Source of the DNA: Cupriavidus oxalaticus
Lineage (GTDB): Bacteria > Pseudomonadota > Gammaproteobacteria > Burkholderiales > Burkholderiaceae
NCBI RefSeq assembly: GCF_016894385.1
Contig: NZ_CP069811.1
Location: 472,501-536,500, forward strand
Direction: 5' to 3'
DNA: 64,000 nt
The notes beneath the pieces were generated by a model. The model was given only the letters and a program-made list of their open reading frames with translations, had not been told where the DNA came from and made no database searches. The position numbers and the translations under genes are program-made. Position 1 is the stretch's first letter, and each line of letters starts with the position of its first letter. This document shows positions 63,701-64,000 of this stretch, in pieces.

Positions 63701-64000
63701 CTCCAGCGCGGTCTCGGCCTCGCGCACATTGCCGCGCGCCAGCTGTTTTTCGCCCTCGCGCCGCGCCTGGTAGGCCTGCTCGCGCTGGTGTGCGGTGGTG
63801 CGCTTGCCCAGCTCGGCCAGCGTCTGGCGCGCGGCCTCGTCGTCCGGCACTTCCTGCAGGTAGGCCTCGTACCACTTGTAGTACGCGGGATCGTCGCTGA
63901 CGTTGTAGAGCGTGCGCCGCCACATCTCCAGCGCGCCCTTGCGGTCGCCGTCGGGCCGCCGGGCGATGCGCCGCAGGATGCCGAGCCCTTCCTGGCGCGT
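60785..64000 (-). CDS. bcsC: Cellulose export porin BcsC (partial, N-terminus beyond window)
   Basis: The frame is open to the window edge, giving the C-terminal 1071 residues. About 750 residues are tetratricopeptide repeats in the periplasm (for example GNLGLVRLRQGRHDEARELFTRAAELDPGNRGKW). The last 320 form the outer-membrane beta-barrel: PLYVRIPHGYTGHTFFHADTVLLEAGTL, ending FSFG-like strands GHGGYYSPQRYLSFGIPLDWTGRRDKLSWRVRGSVGLSS and AQAYVRYVFDKQ. It guides cellulose out through the outer membrane. It precedes bcsE by 16 bp. Leading the visible operon ahead of bcsA is the reverse of the E. coli order. Confidence 0.95.
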   Translation of the reverse strand, partial: TRQEGLGILRRIARRPDGDRKGALEMWRRTLYNVSDDPAYYKWYEAYLQEVPDDEAARQTLAELGKRTTAHQREQAYQARREGEKQLARGNVREAETALESANRKRRNEGETLGNLGLVRLRQGRHDEARELFTRAAELDPGNRGKWRSLQGTATFWGTLARAREANAQGKPAQAEALARQALQQQPDNANARAILADALIAQDQPAEAERLLRANLAGPEPDIGSLRTLVRLLNESGRGDETGPLIASTASRLKGSADELRSLRAELLALQGEQLLAQRKQGPALALLEESIRLAPQDPWTRFTLARAYRDLGLPALGRRVMDEGVVAAGNAEMRYAAALYLNSVDDIDAASALLAGVPDAERSDGMRRLSGNLAAQRLLREARQLSAQGREDEAMARLRAAAAEVPDDPQMLASVGREWIALGQPDTGLKLVTDWLDAHPDDPAIDVRIRYGELLAAAGRDEVLRAWIADVRARPGLNAAQRADLDDQSLRLAVRESDRLIAGGDFAGAQRTLMAVPAAQRSERRWLLALADLREARGDYAGAADAARQVLAINPRDAGARLMVANMLERQGDEKQALEIVRAVLADTPEDDIDTRLSIARRFTAMRREDEALAVVGPLRQRYPERADIAVQAGRIAQSRGNFDEAAARYREARVLEQREGVSPSAEGTEGTAAGRALASLEARREGQVASAVLFSHKTGDPGISRLLATEIPLYVRIPHGYTGHTFFHADTVLLEAGTLPADNLSASRDFGRIRALGNTGLGPIGQNDRGVALAAGYEFNGAYNSWRADIGTTPLGFLRQNLVGGVRWRGEMGPASTTIDVSRRAVTSSLVSYAGATDPAHVDPATGVVTPAATWGGVVRNGVHVRYARDVGRFGLFADLGYGIYTGHNVLTNREFTVRTGFDVPVFVRRDQRLTSGLVLNYWRYSENDRFYSFGHGGYYSPQRYLSFGIPLDWTGRRDKLSWRVRGSVGLSSTYEKSMPYYPTDSRLQERSGNATYDGGSGGGFSYTIGAAIEYRFAPHWVAGAVFEIDRSRDYAPNRAQAYVRYVFDKQQGPVPYPPTPVRPYSTY

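Overview
The window is GC-rich, densely coded beta-proteobacterial DNA. Gene content, protein signatures and intergenic repeats best fit Cupriavidus (Burkholderiaceae), probably the second replicon. Pointers are a meta-cleavage 3-hydroxyphenylpropionate cluster, several tripartite tricarboxylate transporter (TTT) parts including Bug-type binding proteins, a flagellar fliLMNOPQR operon, an HME-RND metal efflux set and a bcs cellulose operon. The genus is inferred from overall likeness, not from a marker gene. I see no rRNA, tRNA, insertion sequence, prophage or CRISPR array.

Layout. 1-2012: the end of a LysR regulator, a glutathione S-transferase and a GntR/FCD regulator with two winged helices. 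1990-10041 (minus): an mhp operon in the order mhpC-A-B-D, a Bug binding protein, mhpF-E, driven away from a divergent IclR regulator (10066-10866). It turns 3-(3-hydroxyphenyl)propionate into succinate, pyruvate and acetyl-CoA. 10923-16635: a Tat-exported PhoD-like phosphatase, an orphan sulfonate-type binding protein and tctBA. 16891-23275: a large-subunit catalase behind a near-consensus OxyR site, a chemoreceptor, a PLP-dependent ammonia-lyase/racemase and the RNA ligase RtcB.

23336-29500 is the most interesting part. A porin, a Bug binding protein and a fused enzyme (PhnN ribose-1,5-bisphosphate kinase joined to an AMP-phosphorylase-type nucleotide phosphorylase) lie on the minus strand. 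A MarR regulator follows on plus, then a NadC-type quinolinate phosphoribosyltransferase on minus. The promoters of the fusion gene and of nadC share one layout: the same 13-bp operator just upstream of TTGACA and again, inverted, just downstream of the -10. Together the enzymes could close a PRPP cycle: quinolinate + PRPP to NaMN; NaMN + phosphate to nicotinate + ribose-1,5-bisphosphate; that back to PRPP. This is a hypothesis, but the shared operators are visible in the sequence.

29617-34200 (minus) is fliLMNOPQR. A 1-kb non-coding stretch follows with a 170-bp-arm imperfect inverted repeat. 35270-45654 holds acnB, a small membrane protein, a Nu-class GST, a lipoprotein PQQ-type sugar dehydrogenase, a methyltransferase, a small exported protein, an orphan VapB-like antitoxin, a LysR regulator, a small membrane protein and an acyl-CoA dehydrogenase. 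46099-51907 is a CzcCBA-type efflux set. 52204-53182 holds a secreted protein with three CX10C repeats and a CsbD-like protein. 53571-64000 (minus) is a compact cellulose operon in the order bcsC-E-F-Q-A-G-R, with bcsC cut by the window end.

Several hairpin repeat families (a CCCTCTCCC type and a TTCCCGC type) recur between genes.
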